NCBI GenBank assembly: GCA_944321705.1
Contig: CALUMG010000002.1
Coordinates: forward strand, 124,001-188,000
Direction of reading: 5' to 3'
Length of the DNA stretch: 64,000 nucleotides
DNA from: an uncultured Muribaculaceae bacterium
GTDB taxonomy: Bacteria > Bacteroidota > Bacteroidia > Bacteroidales > Muribaculaceae
Part shown: positions 54,586-64,000 of the stretch, one piece after another
Position numbering within the stretch: the stretch's first letter is position 1
Layout: the number at the start of each line of letters is the position of its first letter
Position numbers and translations under genes: made by a program
Notes under the pieces: generated by a model
What the model was told of the DNA's origin: nothing
The model's database searches: none
What the model saw: the letters and a program-made list of their open reading frames with translations, nothing else

Positions 54586-56622
54586 ATGGCAAGCAATATA
54601 TTGGATAAGGCGGCTGACAACATCCGCATCTTAACTGCAGCAATGGTTGAAAAAGCTAAATCAGGACATCCGGGCGGAGCAATGGGTGGTGCTGATTTTA
54701 TCAACGTGCTTTATTCAAAATATTTAATAACCGACTTGGAAGACAGGTCTTGGTTTTCTCGCGACAGATTCTTCCTTGATCCGGGACACATGTCTCCGAT
54801 GCTTTACAGTGTATTGACCTTGATGGGTTATTACAGCATCGAGGACTTGAAGCAATTCCGCCAATGGGGAAGCGTAACTCCCGGACACCCTGAGTTGAAT
54901 CCCGAGCGCGGCATTGAAAACACATCAGGCCCCCTTGGATTGGGTCATGTAATGGCCGTGGGATGTGCTTTGGCCGAGCGATTCATCGTTGAAAGATTCG
55001 GAGAAGTGTGGGCTCACAAGACTTATGCATTCATCTCCGACGGGGGCATTCAAGAAGAAGTGTCTCAAGGTGCAGGACGCATTGCCGGATACTTGGGATT
55101 GAGCAACCTCATCATGTTCTTCGACAGTAACAAAGTACAATTGTCGACCGACTGCAACGAGGTGTCAACCGAAGACACGGCAGCAAAATATCGTGCATGG
55201 AACTGGAACGTGATAGAGGTCGATGGTTCTGACTGCAAGCAAATGTCGGAAGCCCTTGAAAACGCAATTGCCGAAAAAGAACGTCCCACGCTCATCATCG
55301 GCAACACAATAATGGGTAAAGGATGCGTAGATGCCGATGGAAACAACTTTGAAGGCAAATACAGCACTCACGGTTGCCCGTTGAGCAAGTCGGGAGCAAG
55401 CTATGAAAAAACAATCCAGAACCTTGGTGGAAACATTGAAAATCCTTGGGTAATATGGGACGATGTGGCCAAGCTTTATGAAGAACGCAAGATGCAACTA
55501 AAAGCCATAGTTGCCGAAAGGAAAAAAGCCCAAGAGGAATGGAAACAAGCTAATCCCGAATTGTGGAATACGTTAAAAGGATACATCGAAGGCCGTGTGC
55601 CCGAAATCGACTATGCCGCTATTCCTCATAAGCCAAATGTAGCCACCCGCACTGCTTCGGCCGACATCATGGCCGTATTAGGTGAAAAAGTGGGCAACAT
55701 GATAATGTCGTCTGCCGACTTGGCAAACAGCGACAAGACAGAAGCATTCATGAAGAAAGTCGGAGCTTTCACTCCCGAAAACTTCAAAGCTGGATTCTTA
55801 CATGCCGGTGTTGCCGAACTGACAATGGCAGCCATAATGAATGGCATCGTGCTACATGGAGGCATGTTTGCCGGATGTGGAACATTCTTTGTATTCTCCG
55901 ACTACATGAAACCTGCCATACGAATGTCGGCATTAATGAAATTGCCTGTCAAATTCATTTGGACTCACGATTCATTCAGAGTTGGAGAAGACGGACCTAC
56001 ACACGAACCTGTTGAACAAGAAGCCCAAATAAGATTGCTTGAGGAAATCAAGAATCCTACCGGTGAAAACAGCATGCTCGTATTGCGCCCTGCCGACAGT
56101 GCAGAAACTACCGTTGCATGGAAAATGGCAATGGAAAATACAAAAACACCGACAGGACTTATACTCACTCGCCAAGATGTGAAAGACATTCCATCTCAAT
56201 CGGGCGACAGATATGCCGATGCTCAAATGGTTCAAAAAGGTGGTTATGTAATATATAAAGATGAAAATCCGCAAATAGTGTTGGTCGGAAACGGTTCTGA
56301 CGTATCAACTCTGTATGATGCAGCTCAAATCCTTAAAAAGGATAACGACATAAGAGTCATGATCGCATCCGTTCCTTCTACCGGATTGTTCAACTGCCAA
56401 AGCGAGGAATACCGCAACAGCGTCATTCCTCCGCAATTGCCGCAATTCGGGCTCACTTCCGGTCTATCCTCCGCGTTACGCAGCGTGGTACACGGAGCCA
56501 AGAGCAAAATATATGGATTTGACCGATTCGGAGCATCTGCTCCTTATAAAGTTTTGGAAGAAAAATTCGGATTCACACCCGAAAATATCGCACAAAAAAT
56601 ATGCGATTTTATGAAATCCTAA
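54586..56622 (+). CDS. tkt: Transketolase
   Basis: TPP enzyme of the non-oxidative pentose phosphate pathway, transferring two-carbon units. The protein is 678 residues with both TPP-binding halves in one chain. KSGHPGGAMGGADF and GPLGLGHVMAVG are typical; the TPP motif is SDGGIQEEVSQGAG ... FFDSN rather than GDG ... N, and the C-terminal pyrimidine domain has VAELTMAAIMNGI and DSFRVGEDGPTHEPVEQ. This divergent type is seen in Bacteroidetes. Cytoplasmic. A weak promoter-like TACTTTCG lies 37 bases upstream. Confidence 0.93.
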   Translation: MASNILDKAADNIRILTAAMVEKAKSGHPGGAMGGADFINVLYSKYLITDLEDRSWFSRDRFFLDPGHMSPMLYSVLTLMGYYSIEDLKQFRQWGSVTPGHPELNPERGIENTSGPLGLGHVMAVGCALAERFIVERFGEVWAHKTYAFISDGGIQEEVSQGAGRIAGYLGLSNLIMFFDSNKVQLSTDCNEVSTEDTAAKYRAWNWNVIEVDGSDCKQMSEALENAIAEKERPTLIIGNTIMGKGCVDADGNNFEGKYSTHGCPLSKSGASYEKTIQNLGGNIENPWVIWDDVAKLYEERKMQLKAIVAERKKAQEEWKQANPELWNTLKGYIEGRVPEIDYAAIPHKPNVATRTASADIMAVLGEKVGNMIMSSADLANSDKTEAFMKKVGAFTPENFKAGFLHAGVAELTMAAIMNGIVLHGGMFAGCGTFFVFSDYMKPAIRMSALMKLPVKFIWTHDSFRVGEDGPTHEPVEQEAQIRLLEEIKNPTGENSMLVLRPADSAETTVAWKMAMENTKTPTGLILTRQDVKDIPSQSGDRYADAQMVQKGGYVIYKDENPQIVLVGNGSDVSTLYDAAQILKKDNDIRVMIASVPSTGLFNCQSEEYRNSVIPPQLPQFGLTSGLSSALRSVVHGAKSKIYGFDRFGASAPYKVLEEKFGFTPENIAQKICDFMKS

Positions 56623-56747
56623 AATTTTATAATATTATTTACGCAGATTATTTGCTTATTATATAAAAAAGTAGTTTTTTTGCTTTAAAATAGTAAATGA
56701 ATAAATTGTAAAAATTATTGTAATTGGAATATTAACACAAGGAAACT

Positions 56748-57953
56748 ATGAAAAAGTTTACATTAATTGCATTGCTATGCACGCTGTTCATAGGTGCCGA
56801 CTTGAAGGCTCAAGAAGTCACCTATGTTGAAGATCCTACTCAAGGATACTTAATGAACAGATTCAAGGACAACTGGTTCATCAGCGGCGAAATCGGTGGT
56901 GGAGTCTTAATGAGTAACTACGACACAAATCTTGGTTTTGGCAAGCGCATTATGCCATCATTCAACATTTCGGTAGGTAAATGGTTCTCTCCTATCATCG
57001 GATTAAGGATAAGTGCCGACTTCCGCAAGCAAAAAGGTATGACTTATGACGGAATAGGAATACATCCCATCACTCCGAATGACGGAGCTGAAGACGGCTA
57101 CCTCGTTAACCGTCAATGGTTCATTGGCCCGTCAGCCGATGTATTGATTAACGTTACCAACTGGTGGTGCGGATACAAGCCGGGACGCGTTTACAACGCT
57201 ATCCTCTATGCAGGATTTGCAGGACATGCTGCAATGACTCAAAAGAATGTTAATAACGAAGCTCAATGGGATTACATCGGCGCATCGTTCGGTGCTCGCG
57301 GAGGTTTCTTGAACACATTCTCTGTTTCAAAGCACATCGACATCTTGCTCGACCTTCGTCTTGACTTGGATCAATGCCCTTGGATTGACGATACTCGCGC
57401 ATTCAACGTCTACGGTTCTTTGATGGCCGGTGTTGCCTACAAGTTCAACAAGACCGACTGGAACGCTCCGACTGTTCCTGTATGTCCTGAATACAAATAC
57501 ACCGATGCCGAAGGCGATGCCCTCGTAGCACGCTTGCAAGCTGCCGACGCAAAGATTGCTTCGCTCGAACAACAATTGCGCGACTGCATGAACAAGCCGG
57601 CTCCTGCTCCTGTACAAGAAGTTGAAGAAGCTCCTATTGCTACAATCTACTTCCCTATCGGCAGCTCTCGAGTTCAAGGCGTACAAACTAAAGTCGTTGC
57701 CGCTGTTGCCAACGCAATGAAGGATTCTGACGACAGTTATGTAGTTACAGGTTGGGCCGACAATTATACCGGTTCGGCTGCTCGCAACGAACAATTGCGC
57801 AACCAACGTGCCGAAAACGTCGTTAAATTGCTCGTTAAGAACGGTGTTGACAGCGACCGTCTCGAAACAGTTGCAGGAAGCGACAACTTGACATCTTATG
57901 GTGCAGGCTCTGCCGATCTTGACCGCGCTGCTACAATCGAAATCAAGAAATAA
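56748..57953 (+). CDS. OmpA family outer membrane protein
   Basis: 401 residues. Signal peptide MKKFTLIALLCTLFIGADLKAQ; an eight-stranded-type barrel (WFISGEIGGGVLMSNYD ... GSLMAGVAYKFN); a short coiled coil (ARLQAADAKIASLEQQLRDCMN) and Pro-rich hinge; then the OmpA peptidoglycan-binding domain (PIATIYFPIGSSRVQ, GSAARNEQLRNQRAENVVKLLVKNGV). Anchors the outer membrane to the wall. Highly biased codon use (few rare codons) fits an abundant protein. Strong terminator downstream. Confidence 0.92.
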   Translation: MKKFTLIALLCTLFIGADLKAQEVTYVEDPTQGYLMNRFKDNWFISGEIGGGVLMSNYDTNLGFGKRIMPSFNISVGKWFSPIIGLRISADFRKQKGMTYDGIGIHPITPNDGAEDGYLVNRQWFIGPSADVLINVTNWWCGYKPGRVYNAILYAGFAGHAAMTQKNVNNEAQWDYIGASFGARGGFLNTFSVSKHIDILLDLRLDLDQCPWIDDTRAFNVYGSLMAGVAYKFNKTDWNAPTVPVCPEYKYTDAEGDALVARLQAADAKIASLEQQLRDCMNKPAPAPVQEVEEAPIATIYFPIGSSRVQGVQTKVVAAVANAMKDSDDSYVVTGWADNYTGSAARNEQLRNQRAENVVKLLVKNGVDSDRLETVAGSDNLTSYGAGSADLDRAATIEIKK

Positions 57954-57989
57954 ACAAAAGAATAAATATTTCTTTAAACTACACCACAA

Positions 57990-58030
57990 CAGAGGATGCA
58001 TCTCATATTGAAATGCATCCTCTGCTTTTT
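57990..58030 (+). terminator. Terminator after the OmpA family gene
   Basis: CAGAGGATGCAT (57990-58001) pairs with ATGCATCCTCTG (58013-58024), followed by CTTTTTATCTT. Confidence 0.85.
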
Positions 58031-58090
58031 ATCTTATTCTCGATAACGGAATTCACACAATTACATCAAGCTGGGTCAAGCCAACATGAA

Positions 58091-58123
58091 AAAAGCCGAC
58101 TAAACACTCATGCGTCAGTCGGC
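58091..58123 (-). terminator. Terminator after the LytTR regulator gene
   Basis: GCCGACT (58095-58101) pairs with AGTCGGC (58117-58123). On the minus strand it is followed by six T. About 70 bases past the stop. Confidence 0.7.
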
Positions 58124-58192
58124 ATTCCATATTATCACAATCCTGTTAAACTACCCGTGTTGAAAGCAATCGACACTCTCGGTATCTATTCA

Positions 58193-58951
58193 TCAGATTT
58201 CTTGGAACATCTTCCTTAAATTGCGACTGTAAGTGCGTCCCACCGGCAATTCTTCACCATCAAAAGGAGGAAACAACCTACACTTGGACACACCGACAAT
58301 CAACAAATAACACAAATTTACTATGTAAGACTGATGTATCTGAACAAATTGAGTGCTATATCGCAAAATGTCATTGGCCGACGTGCCTCGCTTAAGCTGG
58401 ATGAAACTGTGATCATTCAAAGCTACTTCCCACACTTTGCGATGCATACTGTAACGAAAATACCCGATGTCGGCCAGTCTCATGACTCGCAGATCATTAG
58501 TATAAGTAGTAGCAGTAAACACTTCCTTCTTTGACAAAATAGTGCTTGGCACCTTGAGTTCATGGCTATTGTTAACTAATTTTTCATGACGGAATCTCCT
58601 TATCACTTTGTTCAATTCCAATTCACTTACAGGCTTTAAAAGATAATCCGACTCATTCTTATCAAACGCCTGACCGGCATAATCACGAAAATAACCCGTA
58701 AATACCACCACATACATATTCTTGTTTGTTTCATGGGCTACCTTCAGCAAATCCAAGCCATTGCCATCGGGCAACTCTATGTCAAGAAACAAGAAATCCG
58801 GCTCAAGTTCCATGATTTTGGTTTTGGCACTCCCATAAGAATATGCACTTCCGATAATTTCAAAATCGGGATAATCGGATAACATCTCACACAAGCTTTC
58901 TACCGACTTCACATCATCGTCGATAATCAATACTTTAGTCTTATTATTCAT
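58193..58951 (-). CDS. LytTR family response regulator
   Basis: 252 residues. The receiver domain is intact: acidic Asp11-13, phosphoacceptor Asp57, Thr85, Lys106. A LytTR DNA-binding domain (from about residue 145: DIGYFRYSMHRKVWEVALNDHSFIQLKRGTSAN split as two segments, then FVQIHQSYIVNLCYL) completes it. No LytS-type histidine kinase is adjacent, so it is an orphan in this window. The ATPase gene ends 86 bases upstream on the same strand. Confidence 0.93.
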   Translation of the reverse strand: MNNKTKVLIIDDDVKSVESLCEMLSDYPDFEIIGSAYSYGSAKTKIMELEPDFLFLDIELPDGNGLDLLKVAHETNKNMYVVVFTGYFRDYAGQAFDKNESDYLLKPVSELELNKVIRRFRHEKLVNNSHELKVPSTILSKKEVFTATTYTNDLRVMRLADIGYFRYSMHRKVWEVALNDHSFIQLKRGTSANDILRYSTQFVQIHQSYIVNLCYLLIVGVSKCRLFPPFDGEELPVGRTYSRNLRKMFQEI

Positions 58952-59037
58952 TTTCCTTTCGTAAATATTTATGTGAGCTTTTCTATCAAAATATCAAGCA
59001 TTAAAATTTTCTCTTTCATAGAAAAGAGTCGAAATGT

Positions 59038-60645
59038 TTATTTATCGATCTCATTTGTTTCCCCGGCCGACTTATTGCTTACTTGCCTGCTTATGCCGAA
59101 ACATTCTTTCACAGCTGCTCTTATCGACGCTGCATCGCGACCATCCTCCTTCAATATCGTCAAAACAGCCTTTATGTAACTTTCCTTGCTTCCAAGCCCG
59201 CACAACGCGCCTACATTGCTATTATTAAGCATCGTCTTATCGTTGAAAACCTTCAAAATGGCAGCATAATCATTATTTGATTCATAAGCGTGAAATTGCC
59301 TGCACAATTCATCATATATGCCACGAGGATTTATCTCGTTCACAAGGTCATACATGTGCTCCTCCAATGCTCCTATGTTTTGGAATTTACGGTCAATGCG
59401 CATTTCCACGTTCCGTTTCACCCGATGGCGCACATGCAACAGCGCTTGTTGCTTCAATTCCGACCTGAACATGTTTATCACTGCTCGTTTCACTTTTGAA
59501 AACACGCGATTTTCATCCCGATGGAAGTGCCTTGCCACGGCTCTTACGACGCCTTCAAGCATCAATATGTTCTCTATTTCAGCGACATCGGGCACAAAAA
59601 TCTTCTTATCACGCAAATATTCCACCTCCTTATCGCTGCGACGATCCCTGTCAACTATGCCATGGCTGTCGAGATGATGGAACGCCTGCATGTCGTTAAA
59701 TGAGCGAGTCACCTCTATGACTTTATTGCAACTGCCCAAAGGCTTCACAGTGTATTCGGTAAAGATCAACGGATACAGCTTGGAATCTATGCTATGCAAA
59801 TCATCACCTTCCACAAAAAGCACGGGCTTGCGACTGCCAAGTATGTCATAATATATACCGTCGGGAAAGGTTGAATTGGAAACTATTTCATAATCCCACG
59901 CTTGATTGAATGCATCATAACTACGCACCCAAATGCACACGTTGTCTATTCGCGACGAAGCAAACTCTATGTCATGCGTATTGTATATGAACGTGCAGTC
60001 GGGACGCATTTCCTCGATTACGTTCCACAACGCTTGCATTATGGAATGGTGTAAGAATGTCTCAGGAGCATCTACAAATATTACTGCTCCCGGCATTGCA
60101 TACAAAACGGCTCCGATGTAATACAATACCGTCTTTTCTCCGTTCGACAGCATCAACGAGCTATAAGGCTTGTCATCATTTTCCGACGTGAACAATATCT
60201 TGCCGCCAAATCGCAAAATACGGTTTTGAGGGAACACTTCTTCCCATCTTCGTGCAACATCATCGAGTTTGGTAGCCGGCATACCCGTTTTTTCTCCACT
60301 CAACAATTTTGCCTTATAGGCAAGCATGTCGACAAACTCATCATGCAATAGCAAAAACAGTAACCTGTCAAACTCGCTGCTTGCGTCACCTTTGATTATG
60401 TGTGAAGACGAAGCCCGTTCCTCATAAAGCATGTCTATGGAACCTTCCAGCTTGCTTCTTACACCTTCCGAGAACAATGCCTTCAACGCCGATAATGTAA
60501 AGGCTTTGTGAGGAAACGAATTTATCAAACTTGCCGTGAAACGTGTCTTTCCTGCTCCATTGGCACCTATGACTGTTATCTGCCGCGCTCCACTCAGCAC
60601 TTCGGGTTTGGCTCCATCTATTCGTTTGGGAAGGATGATATTCAT
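59038..60645 (-). CDS. OLD-like AAA/ABC-type ATPase with DUF4435 domain
   Basis: 535 residues from ATG 60645 (MNIILPKRIDGAKPEVL). The ATPase domain has Walker A IGANGAGKT, an ABC-like signature MLSNGEKTVLYYIG, Walker B GAVIFVDAPETFLHHS and a downstream NTHD. From about residue 275 the DUF4435 domain has PVLFVEGDDLHSIDSKLYPLIF and VDRDRRSD, with acidic residues reminiscent of TOPRIM. This architecture resembles OLD nucleases and is found in several phage-defence contexts; here it has no defence neighbours and is flanked by core genes. A 13-residue longer start is possible. Confidence 0.8.
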   Translation of the reverse strand: MNIILPKRIDGAKPEVLSGARQITVIGANGAGKTRFTASLINSFPHKAFTLSALKALFSEGVRSKLEGSIDMLYEERASSSHIIKGDASSEFDRLLFLLLHDEFVDMLAYKAKLLSGEKTGMPATKLDDVARRWEEVFPQNRILRFGGKILFTSENDDKPYSSLMLSNGEKTVLYYIGAVLYAMPGAVIFVDAPETFLHHSIMQALWNVIEEMRPDCTFIYNTHDIEFASSRIDNVCIWVRSYDAFNQAWDYEIVSNSTFPDGIYYDILGSRKPVLFVEGDDLHSIDSKLYPLIFTEYTVKPLGSCNKVIEVTRSFNDMQAFHHLDSHGIVDRDRRSDKEVEYLRDKKIFVPDVAEIENILMLEGVVRAVARHFHRDENRVFSKVKRAVINMFRSELKQQALLHVRHRVKRNVEMRIDRKFQNIGALEEHMYDLVNEINPRGIYDELCRQFHAYESNNDYAAILKVFNDKTMLNNSNVGALCGLGSKESYIKAVLTILKEDGRDAASIRAAVKECFGISRQVSNKSAGETNEIDK

Positions 60646-60772
60646 AATTTGCGGTTTTTTCAATTGAAACAAGGCTTTAGGCAAAATCTGCCGCTACCGT
60701 AAAATTAATGAAAAAACAACAAGCAGCCAACTATTTTCCTTTTTTTAAAACCTATTCCGACAATTACTCCAA

Positions 60773-60781
60773 GGGGGGGGG
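60773..60781. repeat. Run of nine G next to the hisB stop
   Basis: Nine consecutive G on the plus strand (C on the coding strand), 4 bases past the hisB stop codon. It is not inside a coding region. The length could vary by slippage or sequencing error. Confidence 0.6.
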
Positions 60782-60785
60782 AGCA

Positions 60786-61946
60786 CTACAATGCTCCTTT
60801 GGTCGATGGCAGCTCATATCGGAACACATCACGCCTGATAGCTGACTTTATGGCATGGGCAAATGCCTTGAATATGCTTTCAATCTTGTGATGCTCATTA
60901 TTTCCGCAAGCCGATATGTTCAAATTCATGCGTGCCTCATCGCTCAAGCTTTTAAAAAAGTGAAAAAACATTTCTGTCGGCATGTCGCCTATCTTCTCCC
61001 TTTTGAATTCCACATCCCACACGAGCCAGCTGCGGCCTCCAAAATCAAGAGCCAGCGTGCACAGACAATCATCCATTGGCAATACAAATCCGTAACGTTC
61101 CATTCCTCGTTTGTCGCCTATCGCCCGGCGCAACACATCGCCTATCACAATCGCCGTGTCTTCAATCGTGTGGTGACTGTCGACATTCAAGTCCCCCGAC
61201 ACTTTAACACGCATGTCCATGCCCGAATGCCTGGCCAATTGTTCCAACATGTGATCGAAGAAGCCTACTCCGGTGTTTATCTCGGTAATACCATGCCCGT
61301 CAATATCAATGCTCACCTCCACATCAGTCTCATTCGTCTTGCGCCTTGCGCTTGCCCTACGAATCCCGCCACGCAAGAAATCGGCAATGCGAGCCCAGTC
61401 GTCAGTAACAAGCGCGACACATTCCTCAAGCCCGTTTTTTTGCACCTCATCCCATCCACTGCCTGCCGGTGCGAAGTATATTGCTTTCGCTCCAAGATTT
61501 CGTGCAAGTTGCACATCTGTTACCCTGTCGCCTATCACATAAGACGAAGCAAGATCGCGACTGCCATCCATGTATTTTCCAAGCAATGCCGTTCCGGGTT
61601 TTCGTGTCGGCTTGTTTTCATGAGGGAATGAAGTATCAATTATTATGTCATCAAAATGGATTCCTTCACCTTCAAGCGTTTTCAACAACAGGTTGTGCGA
61701 TGGCAAGAAATCTTCCATTGGGAAAGAATCAGTTCCAAGCCCATCCTGATTAGTTACCATCACCAATTCAAAGTCCAGCTTTTCAGCAATAAAGCCAAGA
61801 TTGCGAATCACTCCGGGAATAAATGCAAATTTATCAAGAGAATCAAGCTGGTAATCAACAGGCGGCTCTTCTACAAGTGTTCCGTCCCTGTCTATGAACA
61901 ACACCGCGCGCGATGCCGGCATATTGTCAGTAATACAAGTTTTCAT
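60786..61946 (-). CDS. hisB: Bifunctional histidinol-phosphatase / imidazoleglycerol-phosphate dehydratase
   Basis: Steps 6 and 8 of histidine synthesis in one chain, 386 residues. The HAD phosphatase half has FIDRDGT (Asp19, Asp21) and [12 protein letters not shown]. The IGPD half has [27 protein letters not shown] and the later [16 protein letters not shown], all metal-binding His/Glu motifs. It overlaps hisC by 20 bases from the first ATG. An ATG at 61922, 4 bases after the hisC stop, is an equally good start. Last of the his genes here. Confidence 0.94.
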   Translation of the reverse strand: MKTCITDNMPASRAVLFIDRDGTLVEEPPVDYQLDSLDKFAFIPGVIRNLGFIAEKLDFELVMVTNQDGLGTDSFPMEDFLPSHNLLLKTLEGEGIHFDDIIIDTSFPHENKPTRKPGTALLGKYMDGSRDLASSYVIGDRVTDVQLARNLGAKAIYFAPAGSGWDEVQKNGLEECVALVTDDWARIADFLRGGIRRASARRKTNETDVEVSIDIDGHGITEINTGVGFFDHMLEQLARHSGMDMRVKVSGDLNVDSHHTIEDTAIVIGDVLRRAIGDKRGMERYGFVLPMDDCLCTLALDFGGRSWLVWDVEFKREKIGDMPTEMFFHFFKSLSDEARMNLNISACGNNEHHKIESIFKAFAHAIKSAIRRDVFRYELPSTKGAL

Positions 61947-62970
61947 ATTTTTTCAATCCATTAATGAGCATATCATTCTCTTCCTCTGTTCCTACGGTGA
62001 AACGCAAACAACCTTCACAGTCTGTAACCCGGTTGCGATTGCGCACCACTATGCCCTCGCCAAGCAGATATTTATACATCCTGTCGGCATCATCAACTCG
62101 CACAAGTAAAAAATTAGCATCCGACGGAAATACTTTTTCTACGCATTTCAATTTAGCCAATTCATTTGACAAAGATTTGCGGTTCCCGACAAGCAACTCC
62201 GCATCGCTCCTTATTTGGCCATCCTTTGACAGCAACGACAAGGCATATTGCTGCGTCAACATGTTTATATTATACGGATACTTGACCTTGTTATACAAAT
62301 CAACTATTTCCTTGCTTGCAAAAGCCATTCCCAATCGTACCGACGCGCTTGCCATTGCCTTGGAAAATGTTTGCAAAACTATCAAATTTGGCAATCGGTC
62401 AAGGAATTCAAGCATTGATCCTTTATCCGAAAAATCCACATACGCCTCATCAATTATCACAATTCCTTCAAAACGATGACACAAGTCGGAGAGTTTTTCT
62501 CGGTCAAAAGCATTCCCGGTGGGATTGTTCGGAGAACAAATCCAAATGACTTTAGTATTGTCATCGACAGCTGCGAGCAAACGACTGAAATCTGGCTTGA
62601 AATGCTCGTCAAGCATTACCGGTCGATATTCAACATCATTAATGTCGGCACACACCTTGTACATTCCATAAGTGGGGGCAATGGCCACCACATTATCTTT
62701 TCGCGGCTCACAGAAAACACGAAATGCCAAGTCTATGCACTCGTCGCTTCCGACTCCGAGAAATATGTTCTCTACGTCTACTCCTTTCAATTCCGAGATG
62801 CGCATTTTCAATTCTCGTTGCAAAGGATCGGGATAACGGTTGTAGGGATTATTAAACGGACTTTCATTTGCATCAAGATATATGGATGCATAGCCTTCAA
62901 ATTCACCGCGAGCCGAGCTGTAAGGCTCCAAGGCGAGAATGTTTTTTCTGACGATACGATTCAATTCCAT
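61927..62970 (-). CDS. hisC: Histidinol-phosphate aminotransferase
   Basis: 347 residues from the ATG at 62970, 4 bases after the hisD stop (longer in-frame starts overlap hisD). PLP aminotransferase fold [20 protein letters not shown] at the N-terminus, [19 protein letters not shown], and the PLP lysine in [16 protein letters not shown]. Step 7 of histidine synthesis, using glutamate. Follows hisD and precedes hisB, the usual hisGDCB order. Confidence 0.95.
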   Translation of the reverse strand: MELNRIVRKNILALEPYSSARGEFEGYASIYLDANESPFNNPYNRYPDPLQRELKMRISELKGVDVENIFLGVGSDECIDLAFRVFCEPRKDNVVAIAPTYGMYKVCADINDVEYRPVMLDEHFKPDFSRLLAAVDDNTKVIWICSPNNPTGNAFDREKLSDLCHRFEGIVIIDEAYVDFSDKGSMLEFLDRLPNLIVLQTFSKAMASASVRLGMAFASKEIVDLYNKVKYPYNINMLTQQYALSLLSKDGQIRSDAELLVGNRKSLSNELAKLKCVEKVFPSDANFLLVRVDDADRMYKYLLGEGIVVRNRNRVTDCEGCLRFTVGTEEENDMLINGLKKYENLYY

Positions 62971-62974
62971 GACC

Positions 62975-64000
62975 TCACAATGTTTCATTGATCTTATTTT
63001 CAATTCTGACTTCCACTGCAAGTTTGTGAGCAATCAAACCTTCCCTTTCAGCCATTTCCATGACTGTAGACGCAATGGACTTAAGCCCGTCTTGAGTCAA
63101 TTCCTGAAAAGTGATTTTCTTGACAAAACTGTCTATATTGACTCCGCTCAAAGATTTGGCATGGCCTCCGGTGGGCAATGTATGATTTGTTCCCGAAGCA
63201 TAATCACCTACACTTTCAGGTGAATATGGTCCTATAAATACAGAACCTGCATTCTTGACTTTTTTTGCCAAGCTCCACGGTTCTGTACAATTAATGATAA
63301 GATGCTCCGGGGCATATTCATTGGCAAAATCCATCATTTCTTCACTGTTATGCAATAATATTACATGACTCTTGGAAAGAGACTGCATGGCAAGTTCTTT
63401 TTTGGGGATTAAATCAATATAACGTTCTATTATTACAGTAAGCATGTCGGCAAGGCATTCATCATCGGTCAGCAATATCGACTGGCTGTCAACTCCATGC
63501 TCGGCCTGCGACAAGAAGTCGGCTGCAACCGATTGGGGCGAAGCCGAGGAATCGGCCAATACCATCACTTCCGACGGACCTGCAGGAAGATCTATGGCCA
63601 CTCCGCACATGCCCACTTGCTGCTTCGCTTCTGTCACATATCTGTTGCCGGGACCAAATATCTTATTTACGCGCTTTATGCTTTCGGTGCCGAAAGCCAT
63701 TGCTGCCACGGCCTGGGCTCCGCCAACCTTGTAAATTTCATTTACACCGGCCATGTGTGCCGCACACAATATTGCCGCATCCACCTTGCCATCCTTTCCC
63801 GGCGGTGTGCATAACACAATCTCTTCACACCCGGCAATGACTGCCGGCACGGCAAGCATTAACACAGTTGAAAACAACGGTGCATTGCCTCCGGGCGCAT
63901 ATATGCCGACTCTCGAAATAGGCACTGCCTTCTGCCGACATGTAACTCCCGGCATTGTCTCTACGACCACTTCATCGGGCATCTGTGCTTTATGGAATTT
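62975..64000 (-). CDS. hisD: Histidinol dehydrogenase (5' truncated by window edge)
   Basis: The visible C-terminal 341 residues (of about 430) enter from the right edge with KFHKAQMPDEVVVETMPGV. Oxidises histidinol to histidine in two NAD steps. Motifs include GIYAPGGNAPLFSTVLM, GVNEIYKVGGAQAVAAMAFG, GPGNRYVTEAKQQV, DLPAGPSEVMVLAD and the catalytic QAEHGVDSQSILLT region with zinc ligands. hisC begins 4 bases after its stop. Confidence 0.95.
   Translation of the reverse strand, partial: KFHKAQMPDEVVVETMPGVTCRQKAVPISRVGIYAPGGNAPLFSTVLMLAVPAVIAGCEEIVLCTPPGKDGKVDAAILCAAHMAGVNEIYKVGGAQAVAAMAFGTESIKRVNKIFGPGNRYVTEAKQQVGMCGVAIDLPAGPSEVMVLADSSASPQSVAADFLSQAEHGVDSQSILLTDDECLADMLTVIIERYIDLIPKKELAMQSLSKSHVILLHNSEEMMDFANEYAPEHLIINCTEPWSLAKKVKNAGSVFIGPYSPESVGDYASGTNHTLPTGGHAKSLSGVNIDSFVKKITFQELTQDGLKSIASTVMEMAEREGLIAHKLAVEVRIENKINETL

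Noticed and set aside
1..64000. tRNA, rRNA, riboswitch, CRISPR, IS element, integrase or attachment sites.
   Set aside because: None seen on reading both strands; intergenic gaps are short and hold promoters and hairpin terminators only.

Overview
The window is chromosomal DNA of a member of the Bacteroidales, probably from the Muribaculaceae/Bacteroidaceae side of the order. This rests on gene content (a DPP III-like lipoprotein with HECLGH, DUF4954, DUF4492-cydAB, DUF4494, DUF4876, DUF6850, DUF4857, type B L31, free-standing CpsB, GH57 with glycogen debranching enzyme) and on the Bacteroidetes promoter signature TAnnTTTG, often with TTG 18-21 bases further upstream, before many genes. The family-level placement is a guess. 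I saw no tRNA, rRNA, transposase, integrase, phage gene or CRISPR array, so most of the window looks like core genome with a few accessory islands.

Layout. 1-1500: a LuxR-type regulator with a degenerate receiver (cut by the window edge) overlapping a hemerythrin gene, divergent from a 43-residue Cys-rich membrane peptide. 1.7-8.2 kb (minus): a tight run dxr-rseP-rlmI-Sel1 protein-DPP III lipoprotein. 8.4-9.6 kb: tatA and tatC. 9.9-14.7 kb (plus): fabD, a lysine exporter split into two overlapping genes, a glycosyltransferase, radC and cysK. dnaB (minus) and ispE (plus) diverge; grpE-dnaJ follow. 19.6-24.2 kb: a DUF4954 beta-helix protein, divergent from a secreted C1 peptidase, then a lipid kinase. 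24.4-29.1 kb: a glycogen/alpha-glucan cluster (debranching enzyme, glycosyltransferase, GH57 amylase). 29.4-35.9 kb: L31, a biotin-dependent decarboxylase/carboxylase subunit, CpsB-like phosphatase, PBP1A, YigZ. 36.0-37.5 kb: a tandem duplication of a small secreted protein gene including its promoter, a 17-bp palindrome and its terminator. 37.6-40.5 kb: cytochrome bd oxidase with DUF4492. 40.7-42.1 kb: a secreted protein joining W/G-rich repeats to six DnaJ-type CxxCxGxG knuckles. 42.2-44.8 kb: DUF4494, YggS, a FucP-like transporter. 45.0-54.3 kb: an eight-gene envelope operon. 54.6-58.0 kb: transketolase and an OmpA-family porin. 58.2-60.6 kb: a LytTR regulator and an OLD-like ATPase with DUF4435. 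60.8 kb to the end: hisD(partial)-hisC-hisB.

The best candidate for an undescribed system is 45.0-54.3 kb. It encodes a TonB-dependent receptor, a DUF4876 lipoprotein, a DUF6850 barrel, a small Cys/His-containing lipoprotein, a PepSY-type membrane protein, an ABC ATPase with an Asp in place of the catalytic Glu, its permease, and a membrane-anchored DUF4857 protein. The whole reads as a trans-envelope uptake or handling pathway, perhaps for a metal or metal chelate; the substrate is inference only. Second candidates are the duplicated transcription unit at 36.0-37.5 kb with its shared palindrome, and the secreted zinc-knuckle protein at 40.7 kb.

Limits: all family names come from reading motifs, not from database searches. 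Several starts were moved downstream of the longest frame because a promoter or the upstream gene makes the longer form unlikely.
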